This document shows, piece after piece, positions 36,648-39,444 of a stretch of DNA of 39,444 nucleotides (position 1 is its first letter; each line of letters starts with the position of its first letter). Below the pieces are notes generated by a model that did no database searches, was not told the origin of the DNA, and saw only the letters and a list, made by a program, of their open reading frames with translations. The stretch is from NCBI GenBank assembly GCA_031277685.1, contig JAITLV010000135.1, forward strand, positions 1 through 39,444, in the 5' to 3' direction. Both the position numbers and the translations under genes were made by a program. This DNA is from Sphingobacterium sp. Lineage in GTDB: Bacteria; Bacteroidota; Bacteroidia; Sphingobacteriales; Sphingobacteriaceae.

Positions 36648-36674
36648 GCCAGAAGTGTTACGAGCACTTCTGGC
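36648..36674 (-). terminator. Perfect hairpin between fecR and susC
   Basis: GCCAGAAGTG pairs perfectly with CACTTCTGGC across a seven-base loop. No T-run follows on the minus strand, so it may be an mRNA-stabilising or attenuating hairpin rather than a full terminator; it separates regulator and transporter transcripts. Confidence 0.55.
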
Positions 36675-36703
36675 TATCTAAATGGCCTTCCCCTAAAATC
36701 AGA

Positions 36704-37930
36704 CTACGGCATCACGACAACCCTCCTTCCCTCTTTTTTGAAATGAGCCAAGCCTGTTAGCTCGAGCAAGGTCAATACCTCATCGAGTGAAGTGTTTCTT
36801 GAAATGGTACCCGAGAAGTCATTTCTGTTATAATCTTTATCGAAAGAAACTTCAATGTCATACCAGCGCGCGATTTTGCGCATTACCGCAGAAAGATTTT
36901 CCCTTTCAAACTGAAACTGGCCGTTTTTCCAGTCAAGACTCAGTGCTGGATCTACTGTTGCAACCTCAAATGCCCCATGCTGCAACCGCGCCTGCTGGCT
37001 TGGTCTTAAATAAACGGCAGACTTTTCTATATCCGCTGAAGTAACTTGCACTTTTCCTTCAAGCAATGTGGTTCTGATAGACTCTTCATCGGCATAAGCA
37101 TTGACATTGAAATGCGTCCCAAGGACACGAATGTCCTGTCTTTGACTTCTTACGATAAAGGGATGTTTTTCGTCTTTTTTGACTTCGAAATAGGCTTCAC
37201 CTTCCAGATAAACTTCTCTTTCAAAGTTACCGTTGAGCAAACCTACAGAATAGCTAAGACTCGATGCAGCATTGAGCCATACTTTGGTTCCATCAGACAG
37301 CTCAAGCGAATAGATCATTCCTTTAGGCGTATTTAAGGTCAGTTTTTCAGTCTGCGAACTGATCAGGTCGACACGTTTATTATCTGTCTGATAGGTTATT
37401 CCCCGAGCTGTCGAAGCGATCTTGCCATGATCCCCCTCGAGTGGGATCACTGTTCCATCTCCACGTCTCAGGACTACTTTATTATCGAACTTCGCTTCTG
37501 ATTTTGTCAGTCTGCTTTCAGTCGACAACTTATCAGCGGAGTTCATATTTTTATAATACAAAACACCAAAGGAAAGGACAAGGAGAGCGACCGCAGCGGC
37601 ATACAAACGCCAGGGAGATAGACGCCATATGCCAGGTCTGGCCACAGGGCTGACTGCATATTTACTATCAATATCTGATTGACCTTCATCAATAGCATTT
37701 ATTGTATGTTCAATGCGATTGAAAAGAGCTTTTTCTGCGGCCGATCTTGGAACATCGGCCATATCCTGTAGCGCTATGCCTGCAATATCTTCTTCCCAGG
37801 CTTGTTTCCAATCTGACTCCCAGGAAATAAATGCATCCGCATCCTCCAAGCTTGCCAAAAGCTGATCAAGCTCAGCTTTGGAAATACTTCCGTTCAGATA
37901 CCTGCCGATGAGTTCTTTTTTATCGTTCAC
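36704..37930 (-). CDS. FecR-family anti-sigma factor
   Basis: A 408-residue inner-membrane anti-sigma factor. The cytoplasmic N-terminus (1-100) binds the sigma factor, a single membrane helix follows at about 106-126 (LYAAAVALLVLSFGVLYYKN), then the periplasmic FecR domain (YSLELSDGTKVWLNAASSLS; EVYLEGEAYFEVKKDEKHPF; VLGTHFNVNAY) and a DUF4974 C-terminal domain (NLSAVMRKIARWYDIEVSF; FSGTISRNTSLDEVLTLLEL) that contacts the STN domain of the transporter. It lies 80 bases after the sigma gene. Confidence 0.92.
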   Translation of the reverse strand: MNDKKELIGRYLNGSISKAELDQLLASLEDADAFISWESDWKQAWEEDIAGIALQDMADVPRSAAEKALFNRIEHTINAIDEGQSDIDSKYAVSPVARPGIWRLSPWRLYAAAVALLVLSFGVLYYKNMNSADKLSTESRLTKSEAKFDNKVVLRRGDGTVIPLEGDHGKIASTARGITYQTDNKRVDLISSQTEKLTLNTPKGMIYSLELSDGTKVWLNAASSLSYSVGLLNGNFEREVYLEGEAYFEVKKDEKHPFIVRSQRQDIRVLGTHFNVNAYADEESIRTTLLEGKVQVTSADIEKSAVYLRPSQQARLQHGAFEVATVDPALSLDWKNGQFQFERENLSAVMRKIARWYDIEVSFDKDYNRNDFSGTISRNTSLDEVLTLLELTGLAHFKKEGRRVVVMP

Positions 37931-38010
37931 TTTTTATTGGCTTGTTATAATGGATATACAAATGGGTAGAAAAAAACATCCATCAAAAAAGAAAAAAAAA
38001 TAGAAATATC

Positions 38011-38604
38011 CTATAATCTGCTTATACTCAGCAAAATAATTACAAGCAAATTCTTAGCTGTAATGTAATCACGTACGTGTTTCAATGCCTTATGCATATG
38101 CTTGTTGACAGTACTGGTAGTAATACCAAGTATCTCTGCTGCTTGTTTATAGCTCAAACCTTGCAGCCGGCAGAGCACAAAGACTTCTTTGACATTCCCG
38201 TGGAGCTGTTCGAGTGCTTCCGCAACGATCGCGCTGCTTTCGTTAAAGCCAATAGTCTGATCGGTGGAATGATCAGCTATTGTCGCGAATCTAGAGATCT
38301 CAGTAATAATATTAGATTCATACTGTGCTCTTTTCAGCAGATTGAGGAGATTATTTTTAGCAACGGTAAATAGAAAGGATTTAAAAGATTTGTTCGGATC
38401 AATATCTTTACGTTTTTCCCAAATTTTAACAAAAGTATCATGGACAATGTCCTCGGTTAAAAATGGTGATTTCGCCGTACGTTGGACAAAGATCTTCAAT
38501 TTGGAAATATGCATATAATACAATGCCGCAAACGCATCTCTATCATCCTGCTGCACTCTTAAAATTAGTGCACTTTCTTTATCTGTGTTCTTTAAATCCA
38601 TCAA
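38011..38604 (-). CDS. ECF RNA polymerase sigma-70 factor
   Basis: A 197-residue ECF sigma factor. Region 2 is at about 20-85 (DAFAALYYMHISKLKIFVQR; EDIVHDTFVKIWEKR; FLFTVAKNNLLNLLKR) and region 4 at about 130-185 (LEQLHGNVKEVFVLCRLQGL; SYKQAAEILGITTSTVNKHM). It is held by the FecR protein until the STN-type SusC is occupied, then drives the transport genes. The start MMDLKN may be either Met. Confidence 0.93.
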   Translation of the reverse strand: MMDLKNTDKESALILRVQQDDRDAFAALYYMHISKLKIFVQRTAKSPFLTEDIVHDTFVKIWEKRKDIDPNKSFKSFLFTVAKNNLLNLLKRAQYESNIITEISRFATIADHSTDQTIGFNESSAIVAEALEQLHGNVKEVFVLCRLQGLSYKQAAEILGITTSTVNKHMHKALKHVRDYITAKNLLVIILLSISRL

Positions 38605-38619
38605 AACTTAGGTACGTGT

Positions 38620-38627
38620 CAAAAGTA
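38620..38627 (-). promoter_or_regulatory. -7 element of the sigma gene
   Basis: On the minus strand TACTTTTG matches TAnnTTTG. TTTTAA lies at about the -33 distance. The leader would be only about ten bases. Confidence 0.45.
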
Positions 38628-38659
38628 TGATAAAAATATCATAGTTAAAACCTAAAATT

Positions 38660-38905
38660 TTATTCGGTTATCCAAAAAATGCTGCGCGACAGGCCTTCTT
38701 TTATTTTATATTTGTTACCTCCATTGTCTAAGCCTGGTTCAGCCTCTGCAACGTAGTAATTAATTGACACTGGGGTATCTCCTTTTTTGTAATAGCCCAA
38801 TAACTCTATTCCTTCATACGTTCCATTTTGCAACGCTGTGATTTCAGCCGCAGATAATGCCCGCATATCTGCCATGCTGTTTTTAATTAAAATCTGATTT
38901 GCCAT
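38660..38905 (-). CDS. Truncated-looking Bacteroidota tail-fibre-type N-terminal domain protein
   Basis: An 81-residue protein starting MANQILIKNSMADMRALSAA, then YEGIELLGYYKKGDTPVSIN and YYVAEAEPGLDNGGNKYKI. This opening is a recurrent N-terminal module of larger Bacteroidota proteins (repeat-rich, phage-tail-fibre-like or pectate-lyase-like), where it is followed by a long C-terminal part. Here it stops shortly after the DNGG linker. Either it is a stand-alone small protein or, more likely, a broken gene next to the flanking repeat. Family recall is from memory and not checked. Confidence 0.6.
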   Translation of the reverse strand: MANQILIKNSMADMRALSAAEITALQNGTYEGIELLGYYKKGDTPVSINYYVAEAEPGLDNGGNKYKIKEGLSRSIFWITE

Positions 38906-39059
38906 TTTCTTTTTCTTTTAAAGTGTACAGTAAAAGTAGGCGGGCTGGTGCCGCTATCTGAGGAAAAGGAGGTGTATGTAAGCGGTAGTGGAGAGATACC
39001 GAAAAGTTAAGACTCATATGGAGATTTCGGATAGACTGACCATGCGATTCCGTCGCAAA

Positions 39060-39132
39060 TTGACCATTTAAATTGAATTTCGAAATAAAATAATATATTT
39101 AAAATCTATAGGTGCATTATTTTAATGGTCAA
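39060..39132. mobile_element. MITE-like insertion with 9-bp terminal inverted repeats
   Basis: TTGACCATT (39060-39068) and AATGGTCAA (39124-39132) are perfect inverted repeats bounding about 73 AT-rich bases that are absent from the left copy. The left copy has AAAA at the junction where this one has AAA plus AAAA, consistent with a 3-bp target duplication. TGACCA also occurs in the adjacent flanking sequence. Confidence 0.5.
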
Positions 39133-39144
39133 AATTATTCGATT

Positions 39145-39330
39145 TCACTGATCAGTAATTTCCGAAATAATATGATCAAAGCCTCCGAAATCTTCACTAA
39201 ACTTTATTATTTTATCCATCCAACTTGAGGTATTTCCGGCAGTTTGATCCAGGGCGAAAAATCCGCTTTCAAAATATTTTGTTCGAAAGTTTATCCTGTC
39301 TACCAGACTATCAACGAGATGCAACGCGTT
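39145..39330 (-). pseudogene. C-terminal remnant of an unrecognised gene (right copy)
   Basis: The minus-strand frame ending at TGA 39147-39145 reads ESGFFALDQTAGNTSSWMDK and then DFGGFDHIISEITDQ. It matches the left-copy remnant with a handful of residue changes and shares the in-frame TAG upstream. Not an intact gene. Confidence 0.5.
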
Positions 39331-39444
39331 AGATATGCAGTTCTATTTCTTATCCTATGCAAAGTCGATCGAAGAACAAATCTGTTAGATTTGTAAGACT
39401 GCAAATGATCAAAATCCAGATAGAATAGATAAATGTTCCTAATA

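Larger units (their letters stand above)
39019..39444 (+). repeat. Right copy of the long direct repeat, interrupted by a 74-bp insertion
   Basis: It matches 811-1162 with about 17 substitutions by eye and an extra 74 bp at 39060-39133. It begins with TGGAGATTTCGG at the same phase and ends, at the window edge, on the base matching the first base of the DUF1569 ATG. The copy therefore probably continues beyond the window. Confidence 0.9.

Overview
The window looks like chromosome of a Bacteroidota bacterium, most plausibly a Sphingobacterium-like member of the Sphingobacteriaceae. The basis is two SusC/SusD pairs, lipoproteins with Bacteroidota-type lipoboxes, ECF sigma/FecR regulation, TAnnTTTG-type -7 promoter elements and AT-rich intergenic DNA. 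This placement is inferred from gene content, not from a marker gene. I saw no rRNA, tRNA or CRISPR array.

Left part (1-14.2 kb): an accessory region on the + strand with many broken genes. It holds an unrecognised zinc-ribbon-like protein, a DinB-like DUF1569 protein, a DUF1573 lipoprotein, a lipoprotein with an eight-cysteine C-terminal domain followed by four tandem small paralogues of unknown function, an O-antigen-ligase-like membrane protein, a transglutaminase-like protein, an M50-type membrane metalloprotease with TPRs, a small secreted protein and a TPR lipoprotein. Among them lie remnants: three pieces of one AAA ATPase family, the tail of a DegT-like aminotransferase and the first 37 residues of a C39 peptidase/ABC exporter. 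The set resembles a decayed or rearranged peptide-export or bacteriocin-type locus.

Middle part (14.2-29 kb): a sugar-use locus. A six-gene minus-strand operon encodes a sodium/sugar symporter, an RraA-like aldolase, a secreted GH2 beta-galactosidase-like enzyme, an enolase-superfamily sugar-acid dehydratase, an SDR dehydrogenase and an SMP-30 lactonase. An AraC regulator and a SusC/SusD pair lie on the + strand. The enzymes line up as a non-phosphorylating oxidative route (sugar, lactone, acid, 2-keto-3-deoxy acid, cleavage). Both the operon and susC carry a direct repeat with exactly 21-bp period, placed identically relative to the promoter, which is a strong candidate AraC-family operator.

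Right part (29.2-38.6 kb): a minus-strand unit of ECF sigma factor, FecR anti-sigma, SusC with STN domain, SusD and two thioredoxin-fold proteins, with no glycosidase.

The window is bracketed by a direct repeat (811-1162 and 39019-39444, about 95% identical apart from a 74-bp insertion in the right copy). Each copy contains the same pseudogene tail and the leader of the DUF1569 gene.
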